Below are positions 8,925 to 18,500 of a stretch of DNA of 64,000 nucleotides, in pieces. Source of the DNA: UBA3069 sp050633465 (GTDB lineage Bacteria; Pseudomonadota; Alphaproteobacteria; Rhodobacterales; Rhodobacteraceae); NCBI GenBank assembly GCA_050633465.1, contig JBOEGO010000015.1, forward strand, positions 124,001 through 188,000, written 5' to 3'. Within the stretch, counting starts at the first letter, position 1; every line of letters starts with the position of its first letter. Under the pieces are notes generated by a model, which saw only the letters and a program-made list of their open reading frames with translations, did no database searches and was not told the origin of the DNA. Both the position numbers and the translations under genes were made by a program.

Positions 8925-11900
8925 CTAACGCGTGCCGTTTTCGAATTCGGTTTTCACATCGCCCACCAGCCCGGCCAATGTGGCGGTCCAGTCGGTGCCT
9001 GCGGACAGGGCCGGATTCCAGATCGCCTTTTCTGCCGCGCTGGTCGGGTCCGGGGCGGGCATATAGGCGGCGGGATTGGCGCGGTTGAATCCGCCGCCTG
9101 CGTTCAGCGCCTTGGCGGCGGCGATCAATCCGGGTGCGGTTTGCGGCACGAATGCCGCGTCAATGCCCAGCATGGCCCCCGCCAACAGGCGCCGCGCTGT
9201 GGCCACGGTTTGCGGGCGGCCATTGCTAAGCACCTCGTCAAACAGGGCTGCCGTAAGGGCGCTGTCAAACACCATGCCACGGCGCGATGCATGGGCCGAT
9301 CCGGTGAACATCACCGCGTCATCGACGATCAGCGTGGTCGCGCCCATATGATGCGCACGCCCCGGACCGCCGGTGGGGGTGACCCATGTGATGCGGTCCT
9401 TGGCGGCGGTTTCCAATGCCTCCAGGGCGGCCTGAATGGCGGATTTGCGCACCTGGCTCAGCTTGATGTTGCGGTCCGGCAGGTGCTTTTGCGGCAGCAG
9501 GAAAATGCAATGCAGCGCGGGATTGGCCGCCAGCCGCGTGGTCAGGGCGTTCAGCAGATGGATGTCGCCGTCATCATGGGCGAAACTTTCGTTGTCCAGC
9601 GCGGGGGTTTGCAGCCAGATCAGATCCTCGGCGCGGTTGATGGCGGCGATGGCGGCGCGGGCAAACCCCTGCGCGCCGTTCCTGCTTTTGTCCAGCACGC
9701 GATCAAATGCGGCGGCGGCTGTGTCGTCGTCGAAATTGGCGCTGTCGATCAACCCGTCGGTGGTCAGCCCGCCGGGCAGGCTGGCCAGTGCCGCATCAAT
9801 GCGCTGTTTGATGCCTTGGTTGGCGGGGTCGGCATTGTCCCATGTTTCACCGGGGTTAAAGCTGTTGGGGATCAGGCTCATCAGCATATGGCCATGGGTG
9901 CCTTTGGCCGCGGTTTCCAGCAGGGCGGTCCATGGTCCCGCAGTGGTGACGGCGGTGGCGGTGGTGATCGGCACGCCCATGGTGGATATGAAATCGCCGA
10001 TGCCGTCGGGGGCGCGTTCGCGCATCAGCAAGCGCAGCGCATCGGCGGCGGGGCCAGCCACAGCCACACCCGCACCATGGATTTCGGGCGCGGCGCTGAC
10101 GCCCGCATGGGTCAGGGCGGGGGGCGGCGATTCATGCCATGCGGCGCGGGCGGCCAATGCGCCGATCACCCCCTGATTGCCGGTGGTGTCATAGGCGGCC
10201 AGATCATACATAGACTGGCCGCTGGCGGGTTTGTGGAACCCTGAATTATGCACCCGCGCGGGGCCGCCTGCCTGCGCATCCTCGGCCAGATCGCCGGGGC
10301 TGGTCTGCACAAATGCCGGATCGCGGGTGATCACGGTGTCGCCCGTTGTGGCGGCATTGGCAAGGGATGTGGCGATATCGCTGGCGCGCAGGCTGGCAGG
10401 GTCAAGCGCGGTGAAATCATGGTCGGTAATCGCGCCCTCGGTCACGATGATACCTGCACCCGGCGGGATTTCATTGGCCCCGGCGGCCAGGGTGCCGCCG
10501 GTTTGCGGGCAATACAATGTCTGGGTGCCCGTCAGTGCGGTGATATCCACCAGCGTTGCGGCGTCCACCGCAGGACGGTTGGCGCGTCTGTCGGGGTATA
10601 TTCGCGAGGCCGCATCCGTGATCAGCATCAGATCGAAACTGAACTGCTCTGCATCGCTTCCGTCGCCATTTTTGCCATCGGGCAGCGGCAGGATCAACAG
10701 GGCGCTGCCCGATCCGTCGACCCGCGCCGTGCCGCCCGTCATGCGGAACCTGCGGCCCGTGGTCAGATCGCGCCCGTGCGGCCATGCCCGCACCCATGCC
10801 CCTGCGGGCAGGGTGGTGTCGAAATGGATCGCCACGGATTGATTTTCGGCAATCACGGTGGTCAGGCTGCCCGACCCCTTGATGCAATGCGCGGTGAAGG
10901 CCGGATCATCCCATTCGCTGGCGTATGGATCGCCACCCGTATGCGCGGTGATGGCCTGTGGCCCCCAGAACTGATCCAGCTCCGGCGCGATGAATTGCAC
11001 CGTGGCATTGGTGGCGTTGAAACGGGCCATGACCTCGGTCGCGACCTGATCAATGGTGGGCAGAAACACCGTTGCGGCGCTGTTGCGGGCGGGTGAAATG
11101 CGGCGGCGCGGGTCGGCCTGTGCGGTGTCGGCGGTGCGGGGCTGGCCCACGGTCATGGTTTCGATATCGGTGATGGCCACGCGCAGGGTATCACGCGCCA
11201 AGGCCCCCGTTCCGCCCCATCCGGCAAAGGGCGTGGCGCTGGCGGGCGCGGCGTAGGGGCCAGCGGGCAGCGGCGCGATACGCGGGATCGGCGCGGTGTC
11301 GGTATTGGCCGAGGGCGCGGCGGAAAACCCGATGGCGGGGGCGCTGCCCGCAGTGAACAGCACATCGGATGTGCCAATGGCGGTCAGGTCGGTCAACTGG
11401 CCGGTGATGCGGGCCTGAATGGCGGGTTCCAGCGGGCCTTCGTGGGCGTTCAGCAAATGCACGCTGCGCCCTGCGGTGACGGATTTGGTGCGCTGGCGGT
11501 TGGCATTTGACGCGGCCCACAGGTTGTCCCAGGGGGTGGTGGCCAGATGGGCCCACACCGCCGCGACGGTGCCCGCATCATAGGCACGCCCGTGAATGTC
11601 AAACGCCCAGAGCTTCACCGCAAGCGGCGCGCCTGTGTTGTTTTCCAACAGGCGGGCATCGTCCTTTTCGGGGCGGCGCAGGATGGTGGCGGGTTTGCTG
11701 GCATTGCTGAAACCGGCGGAAAAGCCCAGCCCCAGATACAGCGATTTTTCCGCATCACTGGCCAGCCCGTTAAACACCTGACGCAGGTCGGCGGCGTCCT
11801 TATCCGGCAGGATATTGTGCAGCGCGGCGGTGCTGTTGATTGTTCCTGCGGCCAGTTCAATCGCGAAACGGTTGATCACGGGGCGGGTGGCCTGCCCTGC

Positions 11901-12269
11901 GGTGGCGGCGGTGGTGCTGTCGGGGCGCGGGGCGGCATGTGACAGGGCCGCCAGCCGTGCTGCGACCTCGGGCAGCAGGGTGAACAGCACCACCATGGCA
12001 TTGTCGGCAAAGGCGGCGCTGCCATCGGCCTGTCGCAGGGTGGCCAGCGGTTTGGGCCGCGTGGCAGTTGCCACCAGATAGGACAGCAACCCACCCGCAG
12101 GCGCGTTCCAGATCGCGCCATCGGGCAGTGACATGGCACAGCCCAGATCGGCATCGGGCATGCCCAAATCGCCTAGGTCGCTGTCATCGCTGCTGGCGGT
12201 CTGGAACCACGGACCCAAAACAGGGGAGGCAAGGCCAAGCGTGGACGGGGCAGGGGAAAGATCGGGCAT
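8925..12269 (-). CDS. Giant-operon protein 3: unknown protein with degenerate phospholipase-D-like C-terminus
   Basis: 1114 aa, no visible signal peptide or membrane helix, rich in Ala, Thr, Asp and Gly. Residues 1-830 match nothing I know. The last third resembles a phospholipase-D fold: helix AAIAAINRAEDLIWLQTPAL near 875, strand LHCIFLLPQKHLPDRN near 920, then GRAHHMGATTLIVDDAVMFTGSAHASRRG at about 970-998. In active PLD enzymes this last motif is HxK(x4)D(x6)GSxN. Here the lysine is Met/Gly and the Asn is His, so catalysis by the usual route is doubtful. The ribosome-binding site AAAAGGA lies 21 bases after the end of protein 2, so the genes form one operon. It is last, and ends at a shared terminator. 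Confidence 0.75.
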   Translation of the reverse strand: MPDLSPAPSTLGLASPVLGPWFQTASSDDSDLGDLGMPDADLGCAMSLPDGAIWNAPAGGLLSYLVATATRPKPLATLRQADGSAAFADNAMVVLFTLLPEVAARLAALSHAAPRPDSTTAATAGQATRPVINRFAIELAAGTINSTAALHNILPDKDAADLRQVFNGLASDAEKSLYLGLGFSAGFSNASKPATILRRPEKDDARLLENNTGAPLAVKLWAFDIHGRAYDAGTVAAVWAHLATTPWDNLWAASNANRQRTKSVTAGRSVHLLNAHEGPLEPAIQARITGQLTDLTAIGTSDVLFTAGSAPAIGFSAAPSANTDTAPIPRIAPLPAGPYAAPASATPFAGWGGTGALARDTLRVAITDIETMTVGQPRTADTAQADPRRRISPARNSAATVFLPTIDQVATEVMARFNATNATVQFIAPELDQFWGPQAITAHTGGDPYASEWDDPAFTAHCIKGSGSLTTVIAENQSVAIHFDTTLPAGAWVRAWPHGRDLTTGRRFRMTGGTARVDGSGSALLILPLPDGKNGDGSDAEQFSFDLMLITDAASRIYPDRRANRPAVDAATLVDITALTGTQTLYCPQTGGTLAAGANEIPPGAGIIVTEGAITDHDFTALDPASLRASDIATSLANAATTGDTVITRDPAFVQTSPGDLAEDAQAGGPARVHNSGFHKPASGQSMYDLAAYDTTGNQGVIGALAARAAWHESPPPALTHAGVSAAPEIHGAGVAVAGPAADALRLLMRERAPDGIGDFISTMGVPITTATAVTTAGPWTALLETAAKGTHGHMLMSLIPNSFNPGETWDNADPANQGIKQRIDAALASLPGGLTTDGLIDSANFDDDTAAAAFDRVLDKSRNGAQGFARAAIAAINRAEDLIWLQTPALDNESFAHDDGDIHLLNALTTRLAANPALHCIFLLPQKHLPDRNIKLSQVRKSAIQAALEALETAAKDRITWVTPTGGPGRAHHMGATTLIVDDAVMFTGSAHASRRGMVFDSALTAALFDEVLSNGRPQTVATARRLLAGAMLGIDAAFVPQTAPGLIAAAKALNAGGGFNRANPAAYMPAPDPTSAAEKAIWNPALSAGTDWTATLAGLVGDVKTEFENGTR

Positions 12270-12290
12270 CGGTCTGGTCCTTTTCTTGGC

Positions 12291-15200
12291 TTAGATCACT
12301 TGATCGACGGGGGGGCTTTGCCGCCCCAGCGGGTCAATCAGGCGCAACCGGAACAGGGTGCCGGTTGGGGTTATGAATGTCGCATCATCAGGGTCGCCCG
12401 CGATGGTGAAACTGGTGCCAGCCCCGGCGGCGCGTTCGGTGATGCGGGTCATCGCCTGATCGGGCAGGCGGCGGTCCACCGTCACCACCCATGGGCCAAG
12501 CGAGGTGGGCACCAGATCGCCCGCCGCATCAAAGGTCATTTCCAACCCCTGAATGCCGCCCGCCACGGTGCTGCCGGATCGGGCGTTGAACAGGGGCGCG
12601 GCGGGGGCCGTATCGGGCACCACATCCAGCGTGACGGGGGCGCTGGGTTTGCTCCATCGTGCGCCCATCGGGTCGCCCGAAGGGGTGGTGGAACCGGGTT
12701 CGGGCGCGCCCTGCGCCTCGGCCAGCCACGCGTATTTGATAAAGGGTGACAGGCGGGCGGCGGGGGCGATCAGGGCGCTGCCCGTATCGCGATAGGTGGC
12801 GGTTTGCAGGCCGGTGTCAGGGTCCACAGGGCCGAACATGGCTGTGCCAATCACCGGATTGCGGATCGGGTCGACCACGCCGGAACGGGTGCGGCGCAGG
12901 CGTGCGCTGCGGGCCTCGGTCACGCCGGGGCGGTGAGTGATGGTTAGCTCGACCACCAGATCGGGTTCGCCCCCGGTGCCCGCGACCTGACGTGCGGTGA
13001 TCACCGGCTGGCTGGGCGGTTCGCTGTTGGGCACGCCATAAAACACGGTTTGCACGGTTTCCAGATCGGGGCGGGCGGCGGTGGCTGTAGCCTCGGTCAC
13101 GACCTTGTAACCACTTAACAATTTCAACGAACCGGACAGCGCATGGCGGAATTCCATATTGCCCGCGCTGTCAATTTCCTGCGTCACACCCTTGAGCCGT
13201 TCAAACAGGAAACCGGGGAAAAGCGCTTCGTTCGCCTCGAGCGCGACGGCGCGTTGCACCGGGTCGGTTTCGGATTCCAGCGTGGCGACCACGCTCAATG
13301 CGGCGGGCGTGCCCAGGTTGTTCAAATGATCGCGCAGGCGGTTTTCATCGGTGTAATAGACCGCATAGGCAGTGCCGCTGGCGGGTTTGGGCAGGCTGCG
13401 TTCGACCCATGATTTGCCTGTCGCATCGGGGCGCGCAGCATATAGCAGAGTGTCAATCGGCGACAGTTGCGCGGGCGGATAGGGGTCTGTCATCGTCAAC
13501 CGCAACGGCTCCGACAGGGTCGATACCTGCCCCTCGGTATCTATCCAGACGGCGGTGATTTCCATTTTCTTGCTGGCCAGCGCGGCCAGAACCGGCCCGT
13601 CGAATTGGGTTTGCACGGCCCATCGGTCGTCTTCCGGGGTTGCGGGGGGCTGGGGCGGGGTGTTGCCATCGACATAGATCGACACCAGCGTGGTCACGGG
13701 CAAATCGACGGGCGCACCGAATGCCGCCCCGTCCACCGTTACCGTCAGGCGGGCATGGGACAGCGGATAGGACCCCGGCGCCAAGGTGGCGGCATCGGGC
13801 ATCGGCACCGTGGCGGTGACGCGGCCGCTGTGGCTGCCGCTGGCCACATCGGGCTGGCGGTAATTGCCCTGCACCACGGGGCGCGGCGGTTTGGGGCGCG
13901 GCCCCTTGTCGCCCTGCACATTGACCCAGTCGGAGTAACGACCGAACCTGTCCATCTGCGCCGCATAAAGGCGAAATTCGTCCGGCCCCACATATGAATC
14001 ACTGATGAACGCATCGGGCAGACCCGCGGTGGGAACTGGCGTGGCAAAGCCCCCCGCCTGCGGGATATTGGGCAGGATCAGGGCGCGCCAGACCTTACCG
14101 CCCCCATCCACCACTTCGCTGTTTTGCGGGAAATATTGCGCGCTGCTGACGGGTTGGCGGCGGGTCGCGGCAATGGCAGAGCCTGCCACCAGATCGCGCA
14201 CCCCGGTTTCGACCACGCGGCGGGGGTCTTCCTCATCTGTGGGCAGCCAGTGCTGGTGTTCGGGTTTATCCAGCGCGGGGCGCGCCATCGGTTGCAACAC
14301 GGCGCGATGATCCGCCACCGCCACCCCGCCAAGCGCCATGCAATTGCGCCGCTCCAGTTCGAATTTGGCGGTGATTTTGCGTTTGATCAGAAATGATCCG
14401 GCAAGGTTATTCCAAAGTTCCGCCAATTGTTGCGGGGGCAGCAGCTCGCTCCCTTGCCGTGCAGCCTCGATCAGGTCGGCAAAGACCTCTCCGCGTTCGC
14501 GGGCCTGTTCCAGCACGCCATTGGCAGGGTTCTGAAACACCGCCGTCAGGCGATACAGGCTGAGCCGGTGATTGCTGCTGTCCAGTTTGTCACGGTCCAG
14601 CGTTTTATATCCACAATAGCTGGCCATGCCGGGTTCGGCCTGCGCCTGAAGGAACAGACCCAAGGACCGGATGCGGATTTCCCCACTGCCGTCCTCGGAA
14701 ATGTTATTACCGTCCGCATCCAGCAATTCACGCAGCATCACCTGATCCAGCTGCGGCGGGGCGGCGGTGATCAAATCGTTCAATGGCGCGGATAATTCGC
14801 TGAAAAACGCCTCGATCCGTTCTTTTTCCTCGCTGGTGTTATGGACGGGCGCGGCGGCGCGGGCGGGGGCACCGTTTGTGTCCTGCATCGGGCGGCGTTT
14901 GGGGGTCTGGGTATCGCGGCGGTGGTCGCACAGGTTGTCCCAATTGGTCAGCGCAGCATAGCGCGGCCCGCCCGCATGGGGCAGGTTCAACACATCCACC
15001 ACACGGTAATCCAGTTTCTGTTTGTCCGCAGCGTTCAGCCAGCGCAGGCCGACAACCGTGCCAACGCCGCGCAGCACCAGCCGCACAATGCCCGCGCCGG
15101 TAAACGCCAGTGGCATGCCGCTGCGTTGACCCAGATAGGCATCCTCGCCCGCGACAGATCGCAGATAGGCCCGCGCCCTTGGTTCATTATCGCCCGCCGG

Positions 15201-15524
15201 GTCCATGATGATTTCGGCCCAAACGGCCTGAATGTTCGGGCCGGTGGGCAGGTTGATTGTGATCTCCTCCCCCTGAGCGATGGAAAAGGGCGGCACCCGC
15301 ACCACACCGTTCTGGTCGCGAAACAGCGCGGCGTCGCGGAAATTCAGCCGCGCCATATCCTTGTCCGTCACATCGGCGCGTTCGATCACAAAGGGGGTGA
15401 CAGGCAGACCCAACAGGGGGTGCTGCGCGATTTTCAGATGCGCACCGGCGCGGGCGTGACTGTCAGACCCGTCAATAAACAGCGCAGACAGGTGCAACAG
15501 GCCGGAGTTGTTATAGGTATCCAT
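12291..15524 (-). CDS. Giant-operon protein 2: unknown, beta-rich with fibronectin-like segments
   Basis: 1077 aa with no signal peptide or membrane segment. Residues 1-190 look like a beta-sandwich. A hydrophilic helical stretch near 215-400 (SEEKERIEAFFSELSAPLND, LEQARERGEVFADLIEAARQ) follows. After that come several segments with the end-of-domain pattern of fibronectin type III modules, for example FRLYAAQMDRFGRYSDWV near 520, KYAWLAEAQ plus GARWSKPSAPVTLDV near 910-960, and FRLRLIDPLGRQSPPVD at the C-terminus. The start ATG lies 2 bases after the TGA of protein 1, with AAGGG inside that gene, so translation is probably coupled. Real gene by length, ribosome-binding site and operon position; function unknown. 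A structural or adhesive role is a guess. Confidence 0.75.
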   Translation of the reverse strand: MDTYNNSGLLHLSALFIDGSDSHARAGAHLKIAQHPLLGLPVTPFVIERADVTDKDMARLNFRDAALFRDQNGVVRVPPFSIAQGEEITINLPTGPNIQAVWAEIIMDPAGDNEPRARAYLRSVAGEDAYLGQRSGMPLAFTGAGIVRLVLRGVGTVVGLRWLNAADKQKLDYRVVDVLNLPHAGGPRYAALTNWDNLCDHRRDTQTPKRRPMQDTNGAPARAAAPVHNTSEEKERIEAFFSELSAPLNDLITAAPPQLDQVMLRELLDADGNNISEDGSGEIRIRSLGLFLQAQAEPGMASYCGYKTLDRDKLDSSNHRLSLYRLTAVFQNPANGVLEQARERGEVFADLIEAARQGSELLPPQQLAELWNNLAGSFLIKRKITAKFELERRNCMALGGVAVADHRAVLQPMARPALDKPEHQHWLPTDEEDPRRVVETGVRDLVAGSAIAATRRQPVSSAQYFPQNSEVVDGGGKVWRALILPNIPQAGGFATPVPTAGLPDAFISDSYVGPDEFRLYAAQMDRFGRYSDWVNVQGDKGPRPKPPRPVVQGNYRQPDVASGSHSGRVTATVPMPDAATLAPGSYPLSHARLTVTVDGAAFGAPVDLPVTTLVSIYVDGNTPPQPPATPEDDRWAVQTQFDGPVLAALASKKMEITAVWIDTEGQVSTLSEPLRLTMTDPYPPAQLSPIDTLLYAARPDATGKSWVERSLPKPASGTAYAVYYTDENRLRDHLNNLGTPAALSVVATLESETDPVQRAVALEANEALFPGFLFERLKGVTQEIDSAGNMEFRHALSGSLKLLSGYKVVTEATATAARPDLETVQTVFYGVPNSEPPSQPVITARQVAGTGGEPDLVVELTITHRPGVTEARSARLRRTRSGVVDPIRNPVIGTAMFGPVDPDTGLQTATYRDTGSALIAPAARLSPFIKYAWLAEAQGAPEPGSTTPSGDPMGARWSKPSAPVTLDVVPDTAPAAPLFNARSGSTVAGGIQGLEMTFDAAGDLVPTSLGPWVVTVDRRLPDQAMTRITERAAGAGTSFTIAGDPDDATFITPTGTLFRLRLIDPLGRQSPPVDQVI

Positions 15525-15526
15525 GA

Positions 15527-18500
15527 TCAGAACCCTTCGATTTGCATGACAAGCGGCACCGCGCGCAGGTGTTGGCGCCCGATCAGGGGGCCGTCGCTGG
15601 TTTCGAATTGCAGTGCCAGATGGTTGGTCGCCAGCGGTGAGGTAAATCCGGGCGGCGCGGCCAACAGGATGCGGGTGGCGTTGCGGGTGCGGCGCACCAC
15701 ATCAAACCGCGCCGCGCCGATTATCGCGTGATCCAGACGGCAGCGTATGGTCAGGTCGACCTTGCCCCCGTTGATCACGGCGGCGTCGCGGTCCAGCGGT
15801 TCCAGCGCATCCACCAACAGGCCGACCATATGCATGGCTGTGCCGCTGGCATCCGGTTGCCAGATCTGGAACATGCGCGGGTTGCCATCGGGCAGGCCCA
15901 GTGTGTCCATCCCCATATCGGCCATCGCATTGTCGAACGCGCTGTCGGATGCGGGCAGGACATCGGTGGGCAGGCTGGCGCTGGCATCCAGGATCAGTTC
16001 CTGCATTGGCACGGGCGCCGTGCTGCCATCGGTATTCATGCCAAGCGCCTGAACCATTTCCACAGGATTGGCATAGCGCGAGGTCATGAACCGGCTGGCC
16101 TGCACCCGGATTTTCGCATCCGGATCGGCCAGCAGGCGCGCCATCAGATCGGCGTCATACATGACACGCGGTTCCAGCGGGAATGTCCCCGCCAGCGTGG
16201 CACCACCACCGGCGATGCGTTCCACACCGGGGATGCAGGGTTTGCCCTCGGCGGCGGCATTCAGGCGGATGTCAAAATCGCTGAGCAATGCGTCGGGCAG
16301 GGCCAGCATCTGCAAGGCACCGGGCAGGGGCGCGATCAGGGCGGAAATATCGCCACCCGATTGCGCAGGCGGATCGGTGCGCCGGATTTCGATGTTCAAT
16401 TCACGCCCGTAGCGGTCCAGCAGATTGGCCACATGATCCTGCGAGAAATGGAACACCACCGGATCGTCGGTGAAATGGGCAATCGCGCCGTTGGCCGGAT
16501 CGCTGCCCACCAGATACCGGTCCAGATCGCGCGGATCAAAGATGTATTCGTTTGCCCCGTCCTGCAACACGGATAGGGAGGCATCCTCGGGTGCGGTGCG
16601 GAAGCTGAACACCTGCGCCGCCCCTGCGGTGAAATCACCATTGGGGGGCGTGGCGGGGGCGTTGTCGCTGTCATCCTCGCCGACCCACGACTGCCATGAC
16701 CAGGCCACCTCGACCTCGTATTCGCTGTCGGGGTCCAGCAGGACAGGGCGGTCGCTGCTGGCGGCAGTTCCCGTCAGGGAGTCCACCAGTTCCTCGCGGG
16801 TTTCGACATCGCGGGCCTGCCAAAGGGCGGCGCGTTCATCGACACCGCACAGGGCCATCAACGTGATTTCCTGTGCCTTGCTGCGCGGGGTGACGATCAC
16901 GCGGTCGAATGCATCTGATCCGCCCGGAATTTTATACAGAACATAGCCGCAGGTCTTGCCATCCTTGCGGGTAAAGCTTTGCAACAGTTTGCCGGGCCAT
17001 GTGGCGGGGCGACCGTCGCCATCGACATCTTCTGATGTGACAACGGGCAGGTCGATCATGCCGCTGCCGGTTTCGGTTTTGCCGCCTGTCGATGTGTCGG
17101 TGGTTGACCCGCCCGCGCCCACTTCGCGCAGGCAAATGTCGGTCAGCAGCGCCTTGTCCTTGACCCGGATTTCGACACGGGTAATCGCCTTGGATTTCAG
17201 GGTGACGCGCAGGATCCGGCCTGTGGTTTCGCCGCCTTCGCCCACCAGTTTTTCGCCGTTCCGGTCCAGTGCGACGACCTCGTATGCGGTGCCTTTGGCC
17301 ATGGCCATCGCAAGGCGCACATCACTGCAAGGATGCGGTAGGGCGATGGTCAACCCATTGGTGCCAAATGACAATTCATTGACTTTATCCGCGCCTTCCT
17401 TCGCTGATCCCTCGATCAGGGTGACCTGGTCGGTGATGGTCAGGGATTTCGCGCCCTTGGGGTCGGCAAAGGTCAGCCCGTCCTGTTCCAGTTGCGCCAC
17501 GGCGCGGGTGATCAGGCGGGCGTTTTTGAACGCGATGCAGCGGTTGTTCGGCACGCTGGCGGCACCGTCACGGCAACAGATGCGGTAAATCACGCCCTCG
17601 TGGCCGCCACCCGACAGCACCACGGTGGTGATCGGTTCATCGGCGGTCAGGCGGATGATATGCGGAGTTTTCTGCGCCGCGCCGCCTTCGCCCTTGGCGA
17701 TGATATGTTTGTCGGCGTTATAGCCATCGGCGACCACGGGTTCATTGGTGAACTGCATCACATGCAGTTCCAGATCGGTGCAGCCCTTGGGCAGATGCAA
17801 GGCCAGACCATCGCGGTTGATCTGCAATTCCAGCCCTTTGTCCTGCCCCGATTGGACCACCGGATCGGTGTCGACCGCATCGGCCAGCCGGATGGTTTGA
17901 CGGTTCAGCGGTTCGATCTTGATCCCCTGCACCTCGGCGCTGGTTTTACCGTCGATATCCTTGGGCAGCGCGCCCAGATCAATGCAATTTGTATCCGGTT
18001 TGGCCGGATCGGCGGGGCGCAAACAGCAGATTTGATAAATCAGCGCCTCGCCATTGCCGCCGGTGAATTCCAGCCGAACGATGGGTGTGCTGGCCGTCAG
18101 GGTCAGCGTCAGACCGATGCTTTGCGTGCCGGGAGAGGTAACGCTGGCCACCTCTTTTCCGTCTGCATCAAAGCCTTTGATGGTGACCGCACCGGCCCCC
18201 AGCATAAGCGAGATTTCCATATGGGTGCAGCCCGCGGGCAGGTCCACCGCCATGCCGTCAAACGGCATCACCAGTTCGGTCGCGCCATCATTGCCGCGCC
18301 GCGCGGGCGTGGTTCTGGCGTTGACACCATCAGCGCGGCGAAAGCTCTGATTGGATTTATTGGCAGTGAATGTCGCGCCATCCAGATCAAAACTGTTCTT
18401 GCCGTCGATGGCTGCGGGCAGCGCCTGCAGGTTCAGACAATCACGGCCGGGCGATTGGCCATCCTCGCCCGGTTTGGTGCAGCACACACGATACAGATTG

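Noticed and set aside
9141..10244. Long plus-strand frame (367 aa) opposite giant protein 3
   Set aside because: Shadow of the real gene in GC-rich DNA, with no family features and no ribosome-binding site. The same applies to the other long frames opposite the giant genes (for example 17492-18580 and 22166-23458).
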